From Cololabis saira (taxonomy: Eukaryota > Chordata > Actinopteri > Beloniformes > Belonidae), in assembly GCF_033807715.1 (NCBI RefSeq), contig NC_084599.1:27936125-28000124 (forward strand): 64,000 nt of DNA. Direction: 5' to 3'. This document shows, piece after piece, positions 29,645 to 41,330 of this stretch; the stretch's first letter is position 1, and the number at the start of each line of letters is the position of its first letter. Below the pieces are notes generated by a model. That model made no database searches. It had not been told where the DNA came from and saw only the letters and a program-made list of their open reading frames with translations. Both the position numbers and the translations under genes were made by a program.

Positions 29645-29702
29645 GAGGTGGCGATCTGGCCAGACCGCCACCTCTGTCTATTCCTCTCTGAGGAATAGAC
29701 AG
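29645..29702. repeat. Two adjacent hairpins
   Basis: GAGGTGGCG (29645-29653) pairs with CGCCACCTC (29666-29674). Starting at the shared base 29674, CTGTCTATTCCTC pairs perfectly with GAGGAATAGACAG (to 29702) across a 3-nt loop. Confidence 0.85.
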
Positions 29703-30038
29703 CCAGGAAAAAAGGTGTTCAGAAAACTGTGTGCATTCACGAAGCCAGGTCTCTGTCTGGAACATAAAGTCCAAATCCTGCGAAGCGAAAAAATAATTCA
29801 ATAAAAACGTCTTATTTACCAGTGATCTAGTTTAGTAAAACCATAGGAAGTTCAAGCTCTTCAGTAGCCAATGGCACAGCGCATTTCAGCGGCTGAAGGA
29901 GTTCGTGTGAGATGCCACCTCTGCGGCCCGGAGCCGACAGCCTCCACTGCACGATCAAAAGGTGCAGCAGGGAAATTGATTGTGAGGTTTGTGCGTTTTG
30001 AGTGTAGAGTCCTTTTTAATGCGTTATTAAAAATTATT

Positions 30039-30069
<31 letters not shown>

Positions 30070-31257
30070 CAATAATAATAATAATAATAAGAAGAAGAAT
30101 AATAAGAATAATAATTATTATTATTAATTATAAGAATAATTATAATAATTATTATTAAAAATTATTATGTGGAGTGCGGCATCTACAAAGGATTTTGTGA
30201 ATTATGATTACATCATGTGAGATAAGGATCTCATCTTTTTCCACTTTCATGTTTTTTGGATTTCTTGAGACAGCTGTTTTGAGTTTTTGCAATGATGTTC
30301 TAAAAGGCTAATAAAGGATTTGATGATTCATTAATAAATAGAATCAAAATGTCCTCAATTACTGACATTTAATACGCCAAAACAACTGCAAAAATAATTT
30401 TAGCTTTTTTCCAAGCTTACAAAGCTGTCTATCACGTTAAGGCCTTTAAAGATAACATTCAATGACTTCTCACTCCATTATAACCCACTTAATATTCCAT
30501 GCAAACCTGGCATTTGGGTTGATTGAGAGGCTGTCCACTGGTGCTAATTGTTGTGTAAACATTTGAGCAGGGAGTCACTGAGTGCACTGGTGAATGTTAA
30601 AGGTACTGTTTCATACAAATTCCCCTCTCTTCCTACCGCACCTCTTCTACCTTTCTTTTTCTGCAAGCCTGGCTCTTTAATGTTTTTAATTGTCAGCGTA
30701 AAAATGTTAATTACATTTCATTATACATTATTTATGTAGTTTCAGCCAAGGGATTCTTTAATACCCATCTAATTTGAATGGCATCACTGGGAAGCAGCTG
30801 CTGATTGTGTGGGCACGCTCAGAGTTGATCTGTCAATTAAAGTCTAGGCATGATAGGCAGGTAGTGTTTTTCACACATTCGCTCATCTTTACACCTCTCT
30901 GAGTGGTAAATCACAATGAGAGTTCATGAAACACATTGTAGCCTTAACAGCCTGCGGGCTACAGTAATCATCACCGCTTGAGTTTGTATAACACTATAAT
31001 ACTGACATATTTAAATTAAGCTCTTTACATTTGTTGCTATTTCATTGATGTCTAACATTCAAGTCAAAACACTGCTTTCTTTCTGTAGAAGGACAAAATG
31101 AGATGTCGCCTTAGATGTTTAAGGTGGGTTGAGGCCTTTAATTTTCCTGTCACATTTTACAAAACCTCAGTTTAACAGTATGTCAATTCATTTCAAGCTC
31201 TTCTGACTCATTAGCTGTATGATCCCTCTCATCTCTCCTGATCCTGCCCAACTCTCA
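29703..31257. other. No gene recognised; (ATT)n block at 30028-30170
   Basis: Between 30028 and 30170 is an imperfect ATT/AAT trinucleotide tract that can fold on itself. From 30440 to 31040 the sequence is of higher complexity with TAATTG- and CTGTCAATTAAAG-like motifs; it may be conserved noncoding sequence, but this cannot be tested here. Confidence 0.45.
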
Positions 31258-31273
31258 TTTAACTGAAATATTT

Positions 31274-31788
31274 TTTTTTTCTCTATATTTTTCTCTATAT
31301 TTTTATCCCCCGATTTTTTTCCCATTTTTCATCAGCCAGTGCTCCTACCTAAGTGACAGTCCTGGGCTCTTCCAACCCCGGGAGGGCCCTGCACTGAGCT
31401 CAGGTCTCCTCCTTAACCTGAGTGAGCAGGCAACTTCTTTTCACCAGACAGGGTGGGGCTTCTCTGGCCAGACGTAGCGCGTGGAAGGATCACATTATTC
31501 CGGCCAGATCCTCCCCACCCCATCTGGCGCCCCGGCTGGCCAGAGCACATGCACTGTGTGCATGTTTTTGTGAGGGTAGCTCCCATTAGCTACCCAAGGG
31601 AACACGGGGAGAACATGCAAACGCCACACAGAAAGGCCCTTTCACCAACCCCACCCAGGGTGTGGGCACTGAAGTCATGGGGGAACTAACACACTTCAGC
31701 GCCCACAGCTTCCCCGGCGGGAATCGAACCCAGGACCTTCTTGCTGTGACCTACCAGCTGATCTATCAGCTGCGCCACCGTGCCCCCC
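31274..31788 (-). mobile_element. tRNA-derived SINE (third family), 16-bp target duplication
   Basis: On the minus strand the head reads GGCACGGTGGCGCAGCTGAT, with the B box GGGTTCGATTCCC, followed by GCATGTTCTCCCCGTG, common to several fish SINEs. The A-rich tail is the poly-T at 31274. TTTAACTGAAATATTT flanks both sides exactly (31258-31273 and 31789-31804). Confidence 0.9.
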
Positions 31789-31804
31789 TTTAACTGAAAT
31801 ATTT

Positions 31805-34800
31805 AGTTGGCATGCAGGGAAATGCAGACTGTATTACTTGTCAATATTAGGTTTTCAAATATGTAGTAGACAGTAATTAGTATGCAATAAATACTAGGAT
31901 GGTGTACCACTTTAGGAAAATTTCCAGAATGCATCTCAGTAGCTTACCTCACAGTCTGTATGCCATAATGTAATTTGAGACCACAGCACCTCTGTGAGGA
32001 ATGCAAGACACGTGACCCATGCTGCACCTATTGGGTGGTATGGAAGAGTTGGTTGAAAGCAGCCGTAGTGACGTAACTTCTTTTCGTGTACTTGCACGCT
32101 CTCATTTGCCCTCACTGTCTGCCAAATGTCAATGAAATCCCTCAGTTCAAACCACATTAACTTTTTAATTTTAACTGCATGCGTTTTTTATTTTAAATCA
32201 CAGTTTTGATTCCAGTCAATGATAAACCTGGACAATAAAATCATTCACTTCATTGTTACGAATATTTGTTCAGAAGATATCTATTAGGTTTACAAGTCAA
32301 TATGAAAATATGCATAATCTGTCATATCTGCACCAAGGTTGAGGTTGTGAGGTGCAGACAGGACCCAGGAAAATCATAAAGTCAGCAGAATTTATTAGGC
32401 TAATTATGGACGCAAACCAATGATGCTCCAAAGGCACACATCCAAAACATTTAAAAACAAGAAGAAAGCATGGAAGAACCCTACTACAACCCGACAGACA
32501 AAGGCGAGGGTTGTTTTTGAAACCAGATATACAGTACTACAGCAGTCCTGTGACTGGCTTTTGATTGTGCTGTAACATAATTGTTTTAAAATGGTATAAC
32601 ACCCACTTGCAGCATTAGCATTATGTAGTAAATACTGGGTACTGTATGTGCAGAAAACAACATTTCTTTCCAAAAATAGCTAAAAGTCTGGGAAATCAAA
32701 AAGTGTAAATACCGAGGGAGGTCATGAATAATGCACAGAGAAAAAAACTGCTTCAAAGTAAAAGAGGAAAGACCAGGAGACAATTTTGCCATCTCTTCGT
32801 TCCATGAACAGTATTTACATTACAGTACATATATGACAAATATGAAATATTACAAAGCATTCTTGGGTCAGAGGTTTCAATCCCATTCCAATTAATTTTA
32901 AATTGAATTTACAATTCTTTAAAATAAAAACTATTAAATATGTTTATAAATCTTCTAAGCAGTATATCTGAGTAAATCAATGTGCTGATTTATCTCTTCA
33001 TGCCAGAGTATACACATCTTATCATATAAAAACATATCAAATACATAAAAAAGCAAATACAAAGTTAATATTTAATAAACTGAATCAACCCAACAGAATG
33101 GTGAACATTATTTATACGAGTCACTAAATTGAAAAAAAGAGTATTTATTCATGACTTCTGGTTATTAAAACAATTACATAAATGGTTTCATATCTTCTGG
33201 CTTCACAGTGCATTTCTATTTCAAATGATTGTGTCATTGGAGGTATTTACATATTTCAAAATATTCTACAATGTTTTTTTTTACTGATGCACAGTATCAA
33301 TACAGGCATGTTCTTTTTTGTTAGAGGGTTTTAGTTTGATTCACTCTGTAAGGGAGCCTATATGGGGGAGAGTCAAGCGAGAAGGTGGTGAGTGAAATCC
33401 TCAAGCGTCAACTAAAACTAACAATATAGAAACAATAAGCAAACTGGAAAGAAAAAAAGTTTGAAAGGAGTTGTATGGGGGTGATGGGAAAGAAGGGATA
33501 GGCTTTGCTCTCCTTCCTCTTCAAAGGGTCCGAGATACTCTAAAAATATCTCCCCAGCAGCTAATCACAGAGAGACAGGCAGTAGCAGCAGAGATGTTTG
33601 TTGCTGCTCAGCTCTATTGGCTTCAACAACATGCTGCACTGGGAGACAGGGCCTGGGCACATCTGAATGCTTTGATCAATAGGGTTCCAGTCCCTCTGAA
33701 ATGCAGCCTGGCTGGAGCAGCAAAGAGTTTCATGTCCGCTGACCTGATTGTGCTCAGGCAATGGTGCATGGACTATGGGTATGCAATACAATAACAACAT
33801 CTCCAAATACATGTAGGATGAAGGTAAAATTGGATTCATTGGTGCACAGGATAAATGCTCTGACAACATATTTTCACTATCAGCTTGGCTGATGTTTATG
33901 ATTCACATTTCTAGACAGTTATGTGTTGTCTTTGGTGTGGCAGATCTTGATCTTTGCAAACATTGGATTAGTTTGATGTTTCTATCTGGTTCCAAACGCT
34001 CTACCATTTACTGTTTAATATACCTCCCTCAATTGTGTCAAGTCAAACAATATGCGTCTTATTTATGTTATTTTACTAACAATGTTTGTACACCCACAGG
34101 ACAATACTTTTTTTTATAAGACAAATGCAGATGATATTAAGTCAATAAAAATGAGAAATCCCTCTTTAATGCAAGTACTCTATAGCAGAAACAAATCCAA
34201 ATGTTTGTTAGAACATTTTAATGTTTTTTTTTTCAGTTAGTAAATAGAGTACAATTTCAAGGAGATTATTCAGGAATTGGCTAAACATGCAGCTTTCTAA
34301 CAGGTGGCCTGATGCGACTGGCTATAATTCAGAATTTCAGTATCCAGTTATAACTTCTCACAACACAAACAGTTGTTGGGGTGAATCGTTAGCATCTCTG
34401 ACATGACTCAAACTAAAGAAAAAGAAGTAATAAAATATAAAAATTGTATAAACAATAAATAGTCCAAGGCTGTAAAATAAGGGACTTTCATGGACTACTT
34501 GTACTATAACTGTCTTCTTATAGACATGACTATAATTGTCATTTCTATGACCTTTCTCTTCCATTCTTTCGGGCTGAATGATATTTCTAAATTGACCCAC
34601 TGTGAGAGCATCCTTGGGCCAGAAACTAAGGTGAAAGTGTGTGTATAAAGATACAGCGAGAGCACTTAATACTCTGTATCCTAAGTCGGGCACACATCCT
34701 GAATCCATTAGTAAAAATGGGCCACTAACTCTTGGAGGAATCCTCCATGTAGAACTGACTTGCACACACACTTTCAGTCTGCTTGGCCTTGGGCCGACTG

Positions 34801-37800
34801 CAACAGCAAGTAGATCAAAACAAAAGAAACAGAGGAAAAAAAATAACACTTCAGGGAAAGTACAAGCCCCTAGCTTGACTGGCTTGGCTTCTGCATGGGC
34901 AGTCTAAGATAGCTGTGGGGTGACAGTGTGTAGACAATAGGGAAGACACAGCACATATCGCAGCACATTGGTTCAATTTATACATCGTCCTGCAGCGTAA
35001 AACTGACTCTTGTACTTAAAAAAAGAAAGATTTAAAGGTGACTGCCTCCTTATGTCTTGATAACATGTCTGTTAATTATTAAAAATACAATACAATATCT
35101 CAGTTTTCAACCATGTCTTTACCTCAATGGATAATGAAGCTCTCATAGGAGGAGAAGGACTTTCTGATGGGAGAAGGTGTTTCAGGACAGGTCGTTTTCA
35201 CATCTAATAGTACGGTTGGCTCAGTGTGATTGGGCATTAGGGTTGCGACACAGTTGATCTAAATTTGCCTTCACACTGCAAATAGTCAAACAAACTGAAC
35301 CTTTTTAAATAACGTTTTGGAGATGCGAAAAATCTACAAAGAAAAGATGCCGTTTACAATTCGTTACCATTTACTGTGCCATATGAGCTTTATACTGTAT
35401 GTGGTGGTAAAGTTGGTGGAAAACATCCTCATCACCTTCACAGGCCATGGAACACCACGCTCTCAGGGTAGTTATATAAGATAACTTATGTTGCATTGCA
35501 ACGTTCCCCAGTTGTAATTGGTCCTCTTAGCTCTCTTCCCATTCACAGTATCCAAACAACAGCAAGGAGGCTTCTGGTTTGATGAACTCCTTTCTGATAA
35601 CTAAATTGTTTGGTAGTCGCAGGCACAGAGGGATAACATCTGAACCTGCAACTTGGATCTTTATTTTGGCTCCCCAGGCGATCACAGTGAAGCTGGTACA
35701 CATTAAGGCTGCACAGACACTGGAACACACTCCAGTTTCTGGAACACACTCATCTAGTCGCATGTGTTGAATTCCTTGTGGCCACAACTCTTTAGCATGG
35801 CACGAACACTCTACTGCCAATTGCACATACAGACTCATTTTGCTTCAGGATAGATATTTGTCTCACTTGGCAAAATGCACGTGGCACATGCCCTCCCTAT
35901 TTCTGCATCAGTAAATCTGAGACCGATCTCACGGTCCACATAAGAAAACTGTGAATGCACATACGAGGATTAGCTACACCTTGCTCTGTGTAGCCACACC
36001 CCCTCATCGTTCATGCATGTAACTAAGCTAGGACTAGCTCAGTTATATATGCTAAGCTCCACTTTCTCAGACATCCTGGATTTCTTAATTCTACTTTTGT
36101 GAAACAGTCCTCCGGTTGTGTGATGTATAATTTTAATGGTTCAGTGAAAGACTTCGACAGTCCCAAACAAGATTTACCAAGAATGTTATGTCAGGGATCA
36201 AATATATGCTCTCAAGCAAAGAATTTCATTCTTTCTTTTTTTTTTTTTAATATGAATATATTCAGTTTGCATTTGAAATATTAACTATATTTTACATGAG
36301 ACTTTGAAAGACAGTAAACACAGAAAGATGCGTTGATGGAGCTTTAGCAGAAACGTTCAAAGGGCATTCTTGTTGCAAATAAACTCCAGTGACCCAACTT
36401 GAGTCCAACACGACTTCACACCTGACACTTGTCACCAACTAAAATTACTTAAACTACTATGCATTTGCAAATAACCTTTAAATATCAACCAATCTTTGTT
36501 GTTTTCCCTTTCATATGATGAGCTTCTCAGTTTCTGATGCTTCTGGATAGAATAAATTATTTAAAAATGGAATGTTCTTTGCATTCACCTTTTTCATGTT
36601 AAGTTAATTCCTCTAAGAATAAGCCAAAACTGTTGTTAATTAAAGTTTTTTAATCATAATTCTCACCTTAAAAGTCATGAGAAGTTATGAGAAATCTTTA
36701 ATTTGTTTTTTTTTAGCAGTTATGACAACATTCAAGATAGACTGTGACAAACCATTCCGCAGGATCACCTTGAAAGTCTTTGCACATATCATTTCCTGTA
36801 AGAGCAAATTAAAGTATGAAGTGAGATGAGAGTGGAAAATTACTTGACTTTCCACCTGCAGATTGTCACAGAAATCAACACCTAAAGGTACGTTTTTGCC
36901 TGAATGTTGAAACATATAAATAAGTGTTGTATTAATGAGGAGGGGACAAATACAGCATAATGGAATTAAGACCTTGCAAATGTTTGAAGTGAAAAAGAAC
37001 TTAAAGTATAAGTAAAAGCTCCCTCGGTAGAAAACTACGTAGGCAAAAATGGTAATAACCACCACTTGATAAACACATGATAAATGTCAGTCTATGACTA
37101 GACAATGGTTTTCATCTATAAAAAATAATTATAAAAAAAACTGGCTGAACAATAAGTCTACACTGACCCCTTCGAACCAAATCAATCCTCCATTAAAAGC
37201 ATTTTCTGATTCAAAAGCAAAGACTCCATCAGTAAAGTTCACCACTATCTTAAACCAAAATGTCGCTAGCATAATGAGGCTGAGTAAGAGCCAATGTTCT
37301 CAACAAGGCACAAATTACATTCAACTCTTTGGTCAGAATAGACAGAGGCAAGCACTCTGTTGTGGCTAATTGTAATCATCTCAATTAATTGTCAGCATAC
37401 AAAATGCCCCTCATTGGCAGGATGAGTGATTATGTCGTAAGTGGGTCTGCCCCATGGTGCCCCAAGCATCCAATCTTTCCCCATCTAATTATATGGGGAG
37501 TTATCATGTCCCTAATGACTTCGCGTGTTGCCTACTCCTTAAGAAGCTCAAGATACAGCCGAGGACAAAATGATGTAAAGCGCATTATCACTGGCTATAG
37601 ACTCCTGGCGGCATTACTTTAAATAGAGCTTGATTTCCCTCTTTGTAGCCGGGCTCTTTTGTGAGATATGAGTACAGAACTAATGAGTGGCCACACTCTT
37701 GATTTGGAATATGCACACAGTCTAAATTAGTATAAGGGGGAAAAAGGGAGCTTCAACAAAGGGGACAGAAAACCTATTTCTAGTTGAGAATGAGGGGGAT

Positions 37801-38639
37801 GTTTTGTTTTAGTTATTTCTTATTTTTATTTTTTTCAATGTTGACATATTTAGGTTAAACTGTGAGCTGAAATGGAGGTTAGCGCTTCGAATAATTAAAG
37901 CAGATAACATAATTAACATGATTTAAAATGACAAAAATATGTGCCATTTGTTTACAGCACATATTATACCAAGTTATCTGTGGTGTTATCTAATACTTGA
38001 CTATAGTTGATATTGCTATATATTTTTTTTTCAAAAATGATCATACCAGTTCCTAATGCAAAAAGGTCATTGAAAGATCATGTGGAAGTGCATTTTAAAT
38101 CAGATCATAGAAACGTTTTTCGACACGATAATGGTGTTGTGAACTGGAATAAGGACAGCAACTAAGGTAGAAAGAAAGATTTTAGAAAACTTATGTGAAT
38201 CTTTAAATCATTTATCTCAACATGAAGTACACAAATCATAGCAAATATGGGTTTTACATACATGGAGAATGTGTGTGGGTGCTGTAAGGTCCAAGTCAAA
38301 ACAATAAGAGATTTAGATAACATTGCAAAAATAGAAGGTTCTTCTCCAAGGAGAAGAGATTTCATGATTAGCAGCTTGGACTTACATAACCTAACAAAAC
38401 ACACTGGGAGCCAAAAATCAGATCACGCCTTTACTTGCTTTGCTCACAGCAACATATATCACCATTTCACTTCACAACTTTGCATAGTTGTAACATTTTC
38501 ATTCCAGAAGACAAGTGAATGCTTCCACACTCTCCTGGTTTATTGACTACTCAACAAACAGGAAACAGTTTGAGAAGGGTAAAGGTTGGAAGGTTGCAGG
38601 CCAAGGAACTATCTGTAATTGGGTAGGGCCCCATTGGGT
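31805..38639. other. No gene recognised
   Basis: About 6.8 kb of AT-rich sequence. Two open frames stand out by length only: 33471-33794 on the plus strand (107 residues) and 35527-35838 on the minus strand (103 residues). Neither shows a domain, splice context or codon signal that I can defend. A segment at 37380-37640, with TCTAATTATATGGGGAG and CCCTAATGACTT, looks like candidate conserved noncoding sequence. Confidence 0.45.
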
Positions 38640-39086
38640 GACGCAGCTTCCGTGATGGCGCCAGTGTGTCAGTTGATGTCAGCCCTGTTGTCTCTGTCTG
38701 TGTTTGTCCTGAGTTGAGCCCTTTGGCAGAACTTTTACCGCCTGATTGCACTTATCTAAACTCAACGAGGACAACTGGACGCGGTGGGAGCTTGGCGTCT
38801 GTTTTTAATAACTGTTTTAAGTGCAAGCAGTTGTTGGAGGCCCAATACTCCAGGTTTGAACTCATTGGGCCCGATTTACTAAGATCCTAACTAAAGAGTA
38901 CTAAATTGCGTGTGCACTGAAAAAGTTTGCGCGTGTTGTTGTTGTGTGTTTTGCGGGTGATCAACTAAGATTGTGTGCGCAATTGATAACAGGTGCAAAC
39001 AGCAGTATTTAAATGAGGTGTTGCGCGTCTTACGGTTTGCGGCGCAAACTTTGCGCCATGGAGAGTCTGGATGGAAAGCAGGATAT

Positions 39087-39233
39087 AGTCGCAAGCGCAA
39101 AATGAAATTTGACGAGTTGGAGTTAGAGATATTAGTGGAAGAGGCAAATTGTTGTATTCAGCACCCCTGCCGTGAAAAGCACCCCCTCGTATATTCAATG
39201 ATAAGTAGACCAAGAAAAAAAACAACACACTGA
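39087..39233 (+). pseudogene. Myb/SANT-like protein start in the Harbinger-like element
   Basis: The frame reads RKRKMKFDELELEILVEEAN (about 39088-39150). A basic stretch followed by F-x-D-x-E-x-x-x-L-V-E-E-V/A is the first helix of the Myb/SANT-like DNA-binding protein that Harbinger elements encode next to their transposase. The match ends after about 22 residues, exactly where a 36-bp inverted repeat arm begins, so the domain is truncated. Confidence 0.5.
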
Positions 39234-39542
39234 CACTTCAATATATTTATATATACACACTCACACAAACACATACTTAGGAGTTTATATTATATATATT
39301 TACAAATATTATGGAAGACAACACAGTAAGCAGGCTATTAATTAATGACATCAATAACCATTTACCCGATTTTTGTTATCTGTGACTGTGATTGTGGGAA
39401 AGTATGACTATTGTGGAATCCATGAGCGCATTTAAACATGAATCATTAACACAAAACTGGACACTAAACAGAACATGACACGGAATGAGAATATCATTTT
39501 TGTCAGACGAGGGGGTGCTTTTCACGGCAGGGGTGCTGAATA
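39155..39542. repeat. Perfect 36-bp inverted repeat inside the Harbinger-like element
   Basis: Arms 39155-39190 and 39507-39542 are exact complements (left arm begins TATTCAGCACCCCTGCCGTG), separated by 316 AT-rich bases. It truncates the Myb/SANT-like frame. It may mark a second foldback element or an inverted duplication. Confidence 0.95.
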
Positions 39543-40262
39543 CGGCACGACACCGGACCGGGGTATGACAACTGCAGAACAAGTATAGGCGCACAATGAG
39601 AAACACTTTTTTCTCCATGAAAACACGTGATTTATTTATTATCACAAATAAAAAAATGAATGTGCCTCCTGTGGCAACCTTTTGCTGAATAATACTCGAT
39701 TTAACATTCAAATAAAATATTTCTCCTTTTGCATGTGGAGATTAGCACCTTCCTTTCGAATGTATTAAATACAGACGCAATCACAATCCCCGCAAAAACT
39801 TTCAGGCTTGGTAAATCTCATTGCGGGTGGTAAATGGAGATATTTGCATTTTCCCCTCCTAGTATTAAGCGATTTCTGGCGGGTACGCCCCATATTGATT
39901 ATACATCAGGGCAAAAGTACTAAATGAATAGCGTGTGCTATTTTGCTCATTTGAGAGGCGCAGTCCTCTTTGCACGCTTTGCAAGCTTGCACATTGGTTT
40001 GCGGGTGCTGTCAAGTTTGCACACGTTTTTACACACGCAAACCTTTAGTAAATCAGGCCCTATGTGTTCAAAATGGATTACCTGAAACCTGTCTTATGTG
40101 CTGTAATATACCGTCCCCCAGAATATGATAAGGACTTCATTCAGAACTTTTATCACTTTCTGTCGTGGAACATGACTAAATATGATCATGTTTTTATGGT
40201 TGGAGATTTCAACATTCATGTTTACTGCCCCTCCAGTGGGCTACCTGTGCAAAACTTAAAGG

Positions 40263-41330
40263 TTCATGGTGGCAGAGCGGTCCGCTCTGGGCGCAAAGCG
40301 CAGACCGCAGCCGGCGATACCATTCATTGTGTATGTGCTACCGTGGTGCAAGAGCAGACCGCTCTGCCGCCGAGCTCGGTGGCAGAGCGAGAGGGCGCAT
40401 GCTGCAGGGTTTGCGCCGTGCCTGCCTGCGCCCGAATTGAACATTTTTTTATTTCACCGTGCCGCACTGTGACGACATCTCGGCGCGTCCAATAGGAGAG
40501 AAGGTGGTGGAGGGTGAAAAGAAACTTGCGGGTTGTAGATCAGAGACGATCAAGATGGAAGAAAAAATAATTTTGGCTGTGAGTCTGTGTGAGGAGCTGT
40601 GGGATATAAGACTGCAGGTCTATCGTGACCTCAATAAGAAGGGACAAAAGTAGAGAGAAATATCCCAGAATTTGGGCATACCAGGTGTGTTTAAAAGTGG
40701 TAGAAAACGTTTGGTAGTGGTAGAGAGCTTTTGCAAACCAAGCTGTAGAATACTGTATGTCCAAACGAGTGGGAAACGGGCGCCAGACTGGAAAAACTTT
40801 TTTTTTTGACTGTTTTTGATGAAAGAAACCAGTTCAAGCAGCTGCTGACTATTGTAACATTTGTATAGTAAAAGGGTCTTAATTTATAAGTTGTCCTGTT
40901 GTCCAGTGCTTTTTGTTCACATTTTCACCACCTGAGCACCCCCCCGCCACCCCCCCGGGGCTAAGCCCCGGATCTCCTAACAAGCTGTTAAAAATAAGGG
41001 CAGTAGAATACAGCAAGTAAGTATTTAATTTAGGAGTACGCTTGAGTAAACAGTAATGTTTTTAATATAAAATATACACTCACTGAAGAGAGATTGTGGG
41101 GAAAAATGCATATTTCTCGCTAGAAATGACGTGATTACATTGGAATCCATAGTATTCCTCTTGCGTCTGAGAGAGACGCAGATGGATACCTTTTGCGTCA
41201 GTAGGTGTCGCCAAAGGCGACTGACCAAGCGTCGGTTTTGGACGCGTCTGGAGTGAGAGTGTGTTGATATATCCATTGAATCATCAGAGCCCGGTTTTTG
41301 GTTCTAATTCTGTAACACTTTAGGGTAGAT
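40263..41330. mobile_element. Unclassified DNA-transposon-like block with foldbacks
   Basis: The left part has GGCAGAGCGGTC (40271 on) with its complement GACCGCTCTGCC about 85 bp later. The middle has a MADF-like ORF. The right part has hairpins GCGTCTGAGAGAGACGC and GTCGCCAAAGGCGAC (about 41165-41222). The GC-rich ends contrast with the AT-rich surroundings. The element's borders are not certain, and it may be two elements. Confidence 0.45.
40555..40713 (+). pseudogene. MADF/Myb-SANT-like domain fragment
   Basis: From an ATG at 40555 the frame reads MEEKIILAVSLCEELWDIRL and QVYRDLNKKGQK. A TAG at 40651 replaces what would be the conserved Trp, after which REISQNLGIPG continues. E-K-L-I-x-A-V-x-x-x-P-x-L-W/Y-D and YRDxxKKxxxWxEI are the two ends of the first half of a MADF domain, a DNA-binding domain found in fish Harbinger-type and related elements. 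The rest of the domain is missing. Confidence 0.6.

Larger units (their letters stand above)
26910..29671 (-). pseudogene. LINE ORF2 remnant in three pieces
   Basis: The highest-coordinate piece (29378-29671) has LYVDILDFVAPFRTKRTKAL, SEPWLNSSMPALRRSCQRAE and SVYQSAVKAAKIEFF, the linker before the RT. The middle piece (27497-27895) has AAFDTVDHRILLARLERWVG, FPQGSILGPDLFLLNMLPLG and CYADDIQIYLPL with the catalytic YADD. The lowest piece has NLWVIFDDRLKFDCQVSSVI and KDLETVIHAFI, the post-RT domain. Frameshifts and two insertions inactivate it. Confidence 0.85.
26910..29680 (-). mobile_element. CR1/L2-type LINE, minus strand, interrupted twice
   Basis: LINE pieces at about 26910-27129, 27448-28321 and 29236-29680 belong to one copy. 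Between them lie a TTAA MITE (27134-27443) and a hAT-like element (28322-29235). The order on the minus strand is linker, RT, C-terminal domain. It is a relative, not a close copy, of the LINE at 4230. Confidence 0.8.
38867..40060. mobile_element. Harbinger-like DNA transposon, non-autonomous, 1194 bp
   Basis: Ends GGGCCCGATTTACTAAG and CTTTAGTAAATCAGGCCC are complements. Subterminal sequence is rich in TTTGCGCG, GCGTGTG and GCAAAC motifs. The left interior encodes a short Myb/SANT-like start. The flanks (ATT on the left, TAT on the right) do not give a clean 3-bp duplication. The terminal GGGCC is shared with the element at 61461-63326. Confidence 0.75.
38640..40262 (+). pseudogene. LINE (L2-type) endonuclease fragment, split by a DNA transposon
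   Basis: Part one (about 38666-38866) reads ELSPLAELLPPDCTYLNSTR, TTGRGGSLASVF and CKQLLEAQYSRFEL. Part two (40061-40255) reads YLKPVLCAVIYRPPEYDKDF and YDHVFMVGDFNIHV. These are the TGRGGG, YRPP and GDFNIH boxes of the APE-type endonuclease in CR1/L2 LINEs. A 1194-bp Harbinger-like element sits between them; because 1194 is a multiple of three the frame is kept. Nothing of the RT follows. Confidence 0.85.

Noticed and set aside
33471..33794. 107-residue ORF in repeat-poor sequence
   Set aside because: No domain, no clear splice sites at its edges, and no supporting codon pattern that I can defend; left as not recognised.
35527..35838. 103-residue minus-strand ORF
   Set aside because: No recognisable family; open by chance is possible at this length.
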